Shown here: positions 8,455 through 14,683 of the stretch, piece after piece | Layout: each line of letters opens with the position of its first letter | Numbering within the stretch: position 1 is the stretch's first letter | Virus record (IMG/VR): IMGVR_UViG_3300015171_000040 | Coordinates: 1 to 20,297 of that record | From: a virus | Length of the DNA: 20,297 bases | Reading direction: 5' to 3' (one strand) | The notes under the pieces: generated by a model | The model's database searches: none | The model's input: the letters and a program-made list of their open reading frames with translations, nothing else | What the model was told of the DNA's origin: nothing | Program-made: the position numbers and the translations under genes

Positions 8455-9242
8455 CCGGGCCAATATCTTTTGTAAAACAAAACCTCTACCCGGCGCAGCC
8501 AGAACTCAAGGATGTGCTGAAATTATTTAAGAAAAACCTTTTCCTTGAGTTTAACTGTCACCACGTCGGCAGCATTCAGACGTTTAATCCCGTCGATCAA
8601 ACGGCCATAGCGGCGATTAGCTACCCGAAGACGTTTTTTGTTCTAGACTCCTCCGGAAACTACGTAGCCCAGGCTTCAAACTATCCGCTACTCGTGAACT
8701 GTCCCGTTGTCGTCATGGGCGGCGGCAACGGCGCCCTGACCTTCCCTATCGCCCCTGGCGACGAGTGCATCGTCATGTTTAACGACCGCGACCTAGATAA
8801 CTGGTTCCATAGCGGCAACATAGGCACGCCCGTCAACAGCTCGCGCCTCCACTCGTTCTCTGACGCCATGATCCTAGTCGGGCTGCGGTCCATGCCTAAC
8901 GTCCTGGTCGACTACAACGCGACGGGTGTTGAGCTACGCAACCGCCTGGGGACAAGCACGCTGACAATCGAGGCGAATGGCGACATCACGATGACGACGC
9001 TGTTCGGTTTTTTTACCTTCAAGGCCAACTCAGACATCCACTTTAACACCGGTACGGTCGAGGGCCTGATCGGCCACGGCGGACACGTCCAATTTAAGAA
9101 CATCGCCGGCAACGAGTATACGGCCGCGCTGATCCAGCTCTTTACCGACCTTGCAGCGGGGACGGATTCGATGGGCCTGCCCCTGACGATGCCGACCTTC
9201 CCGGCGGACTTGGTCAAATTTCAAACGTTTTTGGAGCCTTAG
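8451..9242 (+). CDS. Baseplate central spike (Gp138-N/gpV-like, 263 aa)
   Basis: ATG at 8451 overlaps the hub stop. Residues ~30-115 form an OB-fold-like domain with the Gp138 N-terminal signature: VGSIQTFNPVDQTAIAAISY, then LTFPIAPGDECIVMFNDRDL and DNWFHSG. A short linker (RLHSFSDAMILVGLR) leads to a repetitive beta-prism stem (LTIEANGDITMTTLFGFFTF, then KANSDIHFNTGTVEG), the usual trimeric spike shaft. The C-terminus is helical and could cap the stem or bind a tip protein. No lysozyme domain or PAAR motif is visible. Role: pierces the outer membrane on sheath contraction. Confident from domain order and position. Confidence 0.78.
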   Translation: MTGPISFVKQNLYPAQPELKDVLKLFKKNLFLEFNCHHVGSIQTFNPVDQTAIAAISYPKTFFVLDSSGNYVAQASNYPLLVNCPVVVMGGGNGALTFPIAPGDECIVMFNDRDLDNWFHSGNIGTPVNSSRLHSFSDAMILVGLRSMPNVLVDYNATGVELRNRLGTSTLTIEANGDITMTTLFGFFTFKANSDIHFNTGTVEGLIGHGGHVQFKNIAGNEYTAALIQLFTDLAAGTDSMGLPLTMPTFPADLVKFQTFLEP

Positions 9243-9244
9243 TT

Positions 9245-9440
9245 ATGGCACTCAACAACGGCACGGCCGATGCCCTCGCGACGGCCTTCTGTGCCTGCGT
9301 GGAAGGTCTTCTGCGAGACGTTGTACGCGCATCTTAAGACGGATATTGATATAACTATCCCTATGAATTCGATCACAACGGCTGGTTCCGCGACAACGCA
9401 GGTGGGTCCTCCGGCACCTGTAACCTTAACACCGGACTGA
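9245..9440 (+). pseudogene. Small baseplate-region gene disrupted by a +1 frame change
   Basis: ATG 9245 opens a frame (MALNNGTADALATAFCAC...) that stops at TAA 9335-9337 after 30 residues. In the frame one base ahead, sensible protein continues from TGG 9300: WKVFCETLYAHLKTDIDIT, then NSITTAGSATTQVGPPAP, ending at TGA 9438-9440. Together they resemble a single ~65-70 residue protein commonly found between spike and gp25-like genes ('MALNxGTAxALATA...' to '...W...YxHLKT...'). That resemblance is from memory. The switch lies around 9292-9300, and a few residues may also be missing there. Possible causes are a real inactivating indel, a sequencing error or a programmed +1 shift; no known +1 signal is visible. 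An independent start at ATG 9270 in the second frame would give an Arg/Pro-rich N-terminus and looks less natural. Confidence 0.6.
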
Positions 9441-9442
9441 AA

Positions 9443-9811
9443 ATGCGGGTGCGTGAAATCGATTCTTCTGGCGACTGGCTCTTTGGCAAGGGTCAGAACG
9501 ACTATCTGACGGCCAACCCGGCGATCGCCCAGAACATCAACACGCGCCTCGGGTCGTTCCTCGGCGACTGCTTCTTCGACCTCAAGGCCGGTATCGACTG
9601 GTTCAACCAGCTGGGCGCTAAAGACCAGACAGCTCTTAACTTGTCGATTTCGGCCGTCATCTTAAACACGGTGGGTGTGACAGGCATCCTACAGCTATCG
9701 GCCAATACGGACCCGCGCACGCGGCGTTTTACCGTTGTCTATAAAGTAGCGACCGTCAACTCGACCGTTACCGGCGTGTATCAATACGACACTAATCCAA
9801 TAGCGGGATGA
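9443..9811 (+). CDS. gp25-like baseplate wedge protein (122 aa)
   Basis: ATG 9443 begins two bases after the preceding stop. The N-terminus (MRVREIDSSGDWLFGKGQND) leads to a helix (YLTANPAIAQNINTRLGSFL), then a segment 'FDLKAGIDWFNQLG', and two C-terminal strands (LSANTDPRTRRFTVVYKVAT). This is the pattern of the gp25/Mu gp46-type wedge: 'xDxxGDWxxGxGxxDY', 'QxixTRLxxxxG.wfLD...GiDW'. It is followed directly by the J-like gene, its usual partner in the baseplate wedge, where gp25 also primes sheath assembly. Length is normal for the short version of the family. Confidence 0.75.
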   Translation: MRVREIDSSGDWLFGKGQNDYLTANPAIAQNINTRLGSFLGDCFFDLKAGIDWFNQLGAKDQTALNLSISAVILNTVGVTGILQLSANTDPRTRRFTVVYKVATVNSTVTGVYQYDTNPIAG

Positions 9812-9815
9812 GACT

Positions 9816-11507
9816 ATGAGCGTCAACGCACTGACAGCCAATGGCCTAACGTTCATGACGCGGTCCGACTGGGTTACATACTTTACGACGAAGTATCAGC
9901 AGATCTACGGCGCCGACATCAACCTGGCGTCGGACACGCCGGACGGCCAAATGATGAATATTTTCATCCAGGCTATCCTCGATGTTCAAGACCTTTTGCA
10001 ACAGGTCTACAGCACGTTCGACCCGGACAATGCGATCGGGAATGTCTTAGACCAGCGCGTCGCGATAAACGGCATCCAGCGGCAAGCCGGCACGAATACA
10101 GTCACACCGGTAACGCTCGTCACGTCGGCCTCGGTAAACCTCTACGGCCTCGACCAGACGGTACAGCCGGTCTATACGGTTGCCGACAGTGCCGGCAACC
10201 AGTGGCAGCTGCAGCAGACGCAGCTCGGCGTGTCAATTGGCACGAACGTCTTTAACTTTCAGGCGGCCAACACGGGCGCTGTCTTGACCGTTCCGAACAC
10301 GATCACGATCCCGGTAACGGTTGTCCTCGGCGTCACGTCGATCAACAACCCAACGACCTATACGACCTTGGGGATAAACCAGGAGACCGACGCGGCGCTT
10401 AAGATCCGGCGCCTCAAGTCCGTCTCGCTCGCGTCGCAGGGCTACCTGCCGGGCCTACTCGCGGCCCTAGAGAACATCAACGGCGTGTCGTCGGCCTTCG
10501 TCTACGAGAACGACACCGACGTGACGAACGTCGACGGGGTGCCGAGTCATTCCATATGGGTCATCGTCGCTGGCTCGGGTGCGAACGCCGACATCGCCCA
10601 GGCGATCTATAACCACCGCAACGCGGGTTGCGGCATGTTCGGCACCACCTCCTATGTCATCACCCAGGTCGACGGCAGTCCGTTCGTCGTCCTTTGGGAC
10701 GTGGTCGTGACGAAGAACCTCTTCGTGTCGTTTACGGTGACGTCGATCAACGGCACAGTGGCGCCGAACATCGCGGCGATCCGGGCGCAGCTGCCGACCC
10801 TCTTTGTCCCGGGCGTCAACGCCGAGGTCAACATCAACGAGCTCGCCACGCTCGTCCAGGACATCGACAGCAACACGCTGGTGACGAACGCCGGCCTAAG
10901 CCTCGCCCTGACGCAGATCCTGACCCTGTCGGGCGTCGCGGCGAGTGGCCAGTTCAAGATCCTTTATAACGGCGCCTTGTCGCCGTCCTTTATCCAGTGG
11001 AACGACTCGATCGGCACGATTCAGACGAAGGTCCAAGCGACGGCCGGCCTCTCGGCCGCGACGGTCACGGGCAGCATCGCCGGCCAGACGCTGACCTTTA
11101 ACCTAACGGGCGTCGGCAGCAGCAACGGCCTAATCGTAGCTGTCCAGAACACGCTTCAGACCATAGCGCCGGCGCCGATCACCTTCGCCTATAACGAGGG
11201 CTACCAGAACATCCTCGCCTCGCCGTCGAAGCAGGATCAGTTCGTGACGTCGTCGGCCAACATCATCATATTGCCGATGCAGCTGACGCCGGGCTCGTCG
11301 CAGGTCGTCCACGGCAACAGCATTACGGTCACGGGCCTAGGCGGCTACGGCACCTACGTCTACTCGTTCCAGACGAACAACTCTGGCGGCACGATCAACC
11401 CGTCGAGCGGCTTCTATACGGCCGGCGCGACGGTTAGCGTTACCGACACGCTACGCGTGACGGACGTCTTTGGCAACACGGCTACGGCAACGGTCTCAGT
11501 GGTCTAA
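9816..11507 (+). CDS. Baseplate J-like wedge protein with two accessory beta modules (563 aa)
   Basis: ATG at 9816 follows the gp25-like stop by 4 bases. Residues 1-100 show the J/gp47 start: MTRSDWVTYFTTKYQQIYGA, then SDTPDGQMMNIFIQAILDVQ and DPDNAIGNVLDQRVAINGI. The central part carries ETDAALKIRRLKSVSLASQG, then LPGLLAALENINGVSSAFVY, as in baseplate J proteins. Two additions follow. Residues ~370-447 are a 'WNDS' module (FIQWNDSIGTIQTKVQAT), inserted before a typical J ending (NEGYQNILASPSKQDQFVTS). Residues ~485-563 are an Ig-like module (GGTINPSSGFYTAG, VTDTLRVTDVFGN). Each module recurs in another tail gene of this window. Core role: the wedge arm that joins the hub to the sheath-triggering apparatus; the modules may decorate the baseplate periphery. 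Confidence 0.82.
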   Translation: MSVNALTANGLTFMTRSDWVTYFTTKYQQIYGADINLASDTPDGQMMNIFIQAILDVQDLLQQVYSTFDPDNAIGNVLDQRVAINGIQRQAGTNTVTPVTLVTSASVNLYGLDQTVQPVYTVADSAGNQWQLQQTQLGVSIGTNVFNFQAANTGAVLTVPNTITIPVTVVLGVTSINNPTTYTTLGINQETDAALKIRRLKSVSLASQGYLPGLLAALENINGVSSAFVYENDTDVTNVDGVPSHSIWVIVAGSGANADIAQAIYNHRNAGCGMFGTTSYVITQVDGSPFVVLWDVVVTKNLFVSFTVTSINGTVAPNIAAIRAQLPTLFVPGVNAEVNINELATLVQDIDSNTLVTNAGLSLALTQILTLSGVAASGQFKILYNGALSPSFIQWNDSIGTIQTKVQATAGLSAATVTGSIAGQTLTFNLTGVGSSNGLIVAVQNTLQTIAPAPITFAYNEGYQNILASPSKQDQFVTSSANIIILPMQLTPGSSQVVHGNSITVTGLGGYGTYVYSFQTNNSGGTINPSSGFYTAGATVSVTDTLRVTDVFGNTATATVSVV

Positions 11508-11516
11508 AAGGAACAT

Positions 11517-12455
11517 ATGAGCCAGACAACTTACCAATTGCAAAAGTATTATCAGGACACGCTGATAATTCAGTACCTTGGTAAGCCACGCGCCTACGCG
11601 ACGATCGGCACGCAAGTCGCCCCGATTATTATGCCGCAGACGTCCGTCCAGACGGTGACGTTTGCGCTCGCGCCGACGAGTGGGACGTTCGTCCTAGAGT
11701 ACGGCGTCTACTCGACTGCGGCGATCAACTGGAACGACTCTACGGCTACGGTCCAGGGGAAGCTGCAGGCTGTCCCTGGTCTCGGCAGCGTGACTGTCAC
11801 GGGGACTATCGCAGGTCTCTTGCTGACGGTCACGTTCGCCGGTGTCTACGCCCCGGCCTTGCCGCTCGTCCTCGGCGCCCACTCGCTTCTGGCTACGGCC
11901 ACACCGGTCGTGCCAGAGATCCTAGAGACCGACCTAACGTTGCCGCTCGCCGTCCAGGCTGGGTTTAACGTCATCGCGCCGTCGCCAGCCGTCGGCAAGC
12001 AGCTCGACGTGATCGGCAAGTACGTCGGCGTGACCAGGACGGCCGCCGGCTTTACGACGCAGATCACGCTCGACGACGCCGACTTCTTGTCGCTGATCCA
12101 GATGGCGATCACGACCAACAACTCGGGGAGCTCGCTGGCCCAGATCCAGCAGCTCCTGCACTTCTACTTCCCCGGCGAAGTCTTGGTTTTTGACTACGCC
12201 GACATGCACATGAGCTACCTGATCGCCTCGACGGTCGGGTCGCAGCAGCTGGTACAGCTCTTCATCACCGAGAACCTGCTGCCGAAGCCGATGGGCGTCC
12301 AGATCCCGCTGATCATCTATGCGCCGGACATCACGCACTTCTTCGGCTTTAGGTCGTACTTCGCGGCGGCCGTCAACAGCACGCCGTTCAACGACTACGC
12401 CAGTTATCACACTGATTGGCCTTGGCTGTCTTACGCCAACGCGATCATTCCCTAG
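11517..12455 (+). CDS. Baseplate wedge protein, DUF2612-like, with inserted 'WNDS' module (312 aa)
   Basis: ATG 11517 has AAGGA just upstream. The N-terminal 40 residues (YQLQKYYQDTLIIQYLGKPR) are a DUF2612-type start. Residues ~48-125 are an inserted beta module (SGTFVLEYGVYSTAAINWND, then VQGKLQAVPGLGSVTVTG) that matches one in the J-like protein. The DUF2612 core resumes with LTLPLAVQAGFNVIAPSPAV, then LDVIGKYVGVTR, LDDADFLSLIQMAITTNNSG and SLAQIQQLLHFYFPGEVLVF, which are clear family features. Genes of this type follow J and correspond to the gpI/gp53-side wedge that carries fibre attachment. The C-terminal Trp/Tyr-rich tail (DYASYHTDWPWLSYANAIIP) is probably exposed. Confidence 0.75.
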   Translation: MSQTTYQLQKYYQDTLIIQYLGKPRAYATIGTQVAPIIMPQTSVQTVTFALAPTSGTFVLEYGVYSTAAINWNDSTATVQGKLQAVPGLGSVTVTGTIAGLLLTVTFAGVYAPALPLVLGAHSLLATATPVVPEILETDLTLPLAVQAGFNVIAPSPAVGKQLDVIGKYVGVTRTAAGFTTQITLDDADFLSLIQMAITTNNSGSSLAQIQQLLHFYFPGEVLVFDYADMHMSYLIASTVGSQQLVQLFITENLLPKPMGVQIPLIIYAPDITHFFGFRSYFAAAVNSTPFNDYASYHTDWPWLSYANAIIP

Positions 12456-12463
12456 GGGGCTTT

Positions 12464-13039
12464 ATGAGTAGGTTAGGCCGAGTAGTCCAGAAGATCTTTG
12501 GCGACAGCGCGGGGTTTGACCAACGCGCGCAGATCGGCTCACTCGCCGCCGCCGCGCCTCTCTTTACGACTGACCCGACGGTCATGCAGGCCCTGTCCAA
12601 CTACGTCAGCGGTTGGTTCGCCTGCGTCGTCGGCGCGAACAGCCCGGCGATCGAGGACATGAACTCGCTTTTCTTCCTGATCACCCGCCAGATCGCCTAC
12701 CTCATGCAGGCCGGCATCGCCGAGTGGAACGCCGCGACGACCTACTACATAGGTAGCCTCGCCCAAGACACGTTTGGCAACGTCTACATCTCCGTCACCG
12801 ACAACAACCTGAACAACGCCTTCGGCACGACCTTCTGGCGGCAGTTTGGCGGCTCGTTGACGACGAACCTAGAGCCCGGAGCCCTGACCGTCGCGACGGG
12901 ACAGTCGTACTTCCAGCCGCAATATAATATTGCGAGCGGCACGACCTGGACCATACAGGCGGGCGGGTATTTAAATTCAATTGGACCGGCACTGGTGGGC
13001 GGCACGCTGCTCGTCGCTGGTACTTCAAAAACACTTTAA
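12464..13039 (+). CDS. Tail fibre protein with carbohydrate-binding-like segment (191 aa)
   Basis: The frame is open from 12416, but ATG 12464, 8 bases after the wedge stop and with GGGGG upstream, gives a natural N-terminus (MSRLGRVVQKIFGDSAGFDQ). Residues 1-85 look like a fibre base that docks on the baseplate (IEDMNSLFFLITRQIAYLMQ). Residues ~86-125 (EWNAATTYYIGSLAQDTFGN, then VYISVTDNNLNNAFGTTFWR) resemble a CBM5/12-type or chitin-binding-like fold found in many tail fibres: an aromatic start and 'gNvYxSxxDxN...W'. The last third is beta-rich and the DNA becomes visibly AT-richer there. Likely receptor-binding or adaptor fibre; 191 residues is short, so a partner subunit is expected. Confidence 0.65.
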   Translation: MSRLGRVVQKIFGDSAGFDQRAQIGSLAAAAPLFTTDPTVMQALSNYVSGWFACVVGANSPAIEDMNSLFFLITRQIAYLMQAGIAEWNAATTYYIGSLAQDTFGNVYISVTDNNLNNAFGTTFWRQFGGSLTTNLEPGALTVATGQSYFQPQYNIASGTTWTIQAGGYLNSIGPALVGGTLLVAGTSKTL

Positions 13040-13052
13040 GGGAGAGTTTCAC

Positions 13053-13517
13053 ATGAGTCTACAACAAGTGAATACGCTGACTGATTTGGCTGGTACTGGA
13101 CCTGTTGATTTCCCTTTTGGGGCAACGCTGCCTGACCTGTCCAATGGCGGCAATGCCGGCTCGGGAAGCTACACACCAACAGCTGCCGCTGTAACAAACG
13201 TCACAACCATTACCGCGCATAAGCTCTATTACAATATGATTGGGTCCACCGTCACGGTCTTTGGTGCGGTTGATGTCCAGGCATCCGGCAGCGGCGACAC
13301 GGAGTTTACGTTGACGCTTCCACCAGGTGGCGCTCAGCCAAACTTTACCAGCACTATTCAGTTAGGTGGTTGTGGTGCTGCATACCAGCCAGGAGTTGGT
13401 ACTCCTGTTCTGCGTATTATCTCTCTTGCACCAAATAAGGCGCAGTTTGACTACGGCGCTATCAACGGCACGGGTATTACTTTCTTCTTCTCGTTCTCCT
13501 ATAACCTGAGCCTGTAG
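13053..13517 (+). CDS. Small beta-rich structural protein, possible fibre tip (154 aa)
   Basis: ATG 13053 has AAGGGAGAG upstream and is preferred to in-frame codons back to 12981, which lie inside the previous gene. The product is Gly/Thr/Ser-rich, low in charge, and predicted as beta sandwich throughout (STVTVFGAVDVQASGSGDTE, then LRIISLAPNKAQFDYGAING), ending in a strand. It has no signal peptide or membrane segment. By position, directly after a tail fibre gene and before lysis genes, it could be a fibre tip, a fibre-bound chaperone or an attachment protein. By eye its codon use (more GTT, GGT, ACA) differs from the GC-rich tail genes, matching the fibre gene end before it. No family recognised. 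Confidence 0.55.
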   Translation: MSLQQVNTLTDLAGTGPVDFPFGATLPDLSNGGNAGSGSYTPTAAAVTNVTTITAHKLYYNMIGSTVTVFGAVDVQASGSGDTEFTLTLPPGGAQPNFTSTIQLGGCGAAYQPGVGTPVLRIISLAPNKAQFDYGAINGTGITFFFSFSYNLSL

Positions 13518-13802
13518 GTGGAACTGATCGCCGCAGGCAGCGTACCCGGTTTACTCGCCGCTATTTCGGTGCTTATGGCACTGCACTTGGTGGTGGCTAT
13601 CGGTCGTTTTGTCTGGTCCTTTAAAGAGAAGAAAGACGCCGTAACCGAGGCTGGCATCGAAGAACTGGCGGCGGCGATGAAGTCCAACACCAAGGCAATC
13701 GAGAAGCTTAGGCAGCAGGTCTTCTCGTCGATCAAGCTCGTTGCCGGCGACAACTGGCCCGCCATCCGCAAGAGCCTACTAGACGAGGAGGCCCTGTCAT
13801 GA
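13518..13802 (+). CDS. Single-TM protein with charged helical tail, holin candidate (94 aa)
   Basis: GTG 13518 begins directly after the previous TAG. Residues ~7-32 (GSVPGLLAAISVLMALHLVV, then AIGRFVW) form one clear membrane helix. The rest (KEKKDAVTEAGIEELAAAMK, then NTKAIEKLRQQVF) is a charged amphipathic helix able to form a coiled coil. The gene overlaps the endolysin candidate by ATGA. A short membrane protein in this place is most simply a holin (class III-like, one TM), which would let endolysin reach the cell wall. A role as spanin or membrane anchor is possible. No sequence motif proves the holin call. Confidence 0.55.
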   Translation: MELIAAGSVPGLLAAISVLMALHLVVAIGRFVWSFKEKKDAVTEAGIEELAAAMKSNTKAIEKLRQQVFSSIKLVAGDNWPAIRKSLLDEEALS

Positions 13803-14149
13803 TCGACCCGGCGACACTACGGTGCAAGTGCGGCTGCGACGACCCGACGACCGTCACGATTTTGACGCTCGCCGGACTAAACACCATGGAGGCTATGGGC
13901 TGTGCTATTCGTCCAACGTGTGGTGTCCGCTGCCCTGTCCACAACAGTGCTGTTGGGGGCGCTGGCGATAGCCGGCACCTGCCTGTTCACGCTGATGCTG
14001 TGGACGTTGCTTGCACTGATTCGGTCGAAAGATTTCGACTAGTCAAGTGCGCGATCGCGGCGGGGTTCTCTTTTATCGAGGTGTGTCCCGCCCACGTCCA
14101 CGTCGACCGGCGCGAAGGGGCCTTGCGCCTTATCCTCGGGTCAGGCTAA
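13799..14149 (+). CDS. M15-type zinc peptidase, probable endolysin (116 aa)
   Basis: ATG 13799 overlaps the holin-candidate stop. The protein shows the peptidase M15A layout: GCAIRPTCGVRCPVHNSAVG, then SRHLPVHADAVDV (candidate zinc ligands His60 and Asp69), and a late EVCPAHVHVDRR (catalytic-type Glu94 region and His101). The spacing between His and Asp is two residues longer than the usual S-x-H-x-x-G-x-A-x-D motif, and the conserved Gly is replaced. Family members cut D-Ala-D-Ala or L-Ala-D-Glu bonds in peptidoglycan. There is no signal peptide, consistent with holin-dependent release, and no separate wall-binding domain. The N-terminal 13 residues include three Cys in CKCGC. Moderately sure. 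Confidence 0.65.
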   Translation: MIDPATLRCKCGCDDPTTVTILTLAGLNTMEAMGCAIRPTCGVRCPVHNSAVGGAGDSRHLPVHADAVDVACTDSVERFRLVKCAIAAGFSFIEVCPAHVHVDRREGALRLILGSG

Positions 14150-14164
14150 ACTGCCCGCCTCCAT

Positions 14165-14223
14165 AGAGAAGATATTTCGAATGCTGCCTAGGTACTCCTC
14201 GCCGAGTACCTAGGCTCTTCTCT
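14165..14223. terminator. Bidirectional hairpin terminator between convergent genes
   Basis: A perfect 12-bp inverted repeat, GCCTAGGTACTC (14186-14197) and GAGTACCTAGGC (14204-14215), surrounds a 6-base loop. It continues outward as AGAGAAGA (14165-14172) pairing with TCTTCTCT (14216-14223), with a 13-base bulge on the left side. It sits exactly between the ends of the rightward endolysin gene and the leftward 14226-14573 gene. A short TTT follows on the right; no long U-tract is present, so the mechanism could be a hairpin-dominated terminator or an RNA-stabilising structure. Confidence 0.7.
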
Positions 14224-14225
14224 GT

Positions 14226-14573
14226 TTAGGCTACGCGCATCGCCTGGACGGCGGCGAGGACGGCTGGCTGCGCCGGGTGCACGACCTTGCCCAGCAGCGT
14301 CTCAAGGGTCGCGAGCGCGTCGGACCAGAGGCCGTTGGCCAGGTCTTTTAGGATCAGCTCCAAGTCCGCCGAGTCGGCGAGTGCAGCCTGCACCGCGGCG
14401 ACTGCACCGACGACCACGCCGTCAACCGTGGCGACGAGGAAGCTCGGAACGAACTTCGCGACGTAGCCTTCGGCCTCGGCCAAGACAGCGGCCCAGTCGA
14501 CGCCGGTCGTGAACTTCTCGAGTTGAGCGAGGACATACTGAACGACGAGTTGAACGAGCCAAGTCTTGACCAT
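14226..14573 (-). CDS. Lone leftward helical protein of unknown function (115 aa)
   Basis: The open frame extends upstream to 14657, but ATG at 14573 is preceded by a strong GAGGAGA site at 7-bp spacing and starts a sensible protein (MVKTWLVQLVVQYVLAQLEK). The product is almost all helix: an N-terminal amphipathic or hydrophobic helix, a middle hydrophobic stretch (PSFLVATVDGVVVGAVAAVQ) and two charged helices (LELILKDLANGLWSDALATL). It has no Cys and no clear signal sequence; membrane association of the Val/Ala-rich segment is possible. The gene is the only leftward gene in the rightward half, bounded by a hairpin at its end and a divergent promoter region at its start, so it is an independent transcription unit of the moron type. 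No family recognised. Confidence 0.65.
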   Translation of the reverse strand: MVKTWLVQLVVQYVLAQLEKFTTGVDWAAVLAEAEGYVAKFVPSFLVATVDGVVVGAVAAVQAALADSADLELILKDLANGLWSDALATLETLLGKVVHPAQPAVLAAVQAMRVA

Positions 14574-14683
14574 GGTGGTGTCTCCTCTACAGGGGTGAAA
14601 CTGGATTTTACGGGTGGATGAGTCTACAATTCTAAGACCTAAGCCCCAGGGACGCAAGTTTACGAACTAAGGGAGAACGCACA
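14574..14683. promoter_or_regulatory. Divergent intergenic region with candidate promoter elements
   Basis: This 110-base gap separates the leftward helical gene from the rightward protease gene. Rightward, TACAAT (14625-14630) is a 5/6 match to a -10 box with a poor -35 (TGGATT, 17-base spacing). Leftward, TAAAAT (complement of 14605-14610) is a possible -10 with a weak -35. Both genes have strong ribosome sites (AAGGGAG for the protease). Sigma-70-type rules may not apply to the unknown host. Confidence 0.35.

Noticed and set aside
11934-12410. 158-codon leftward open frame in the tail region
   Set aside because: Arg/Asp-rich shadow of the DUF2612-like gene, typical of GC-rich antisense translation.
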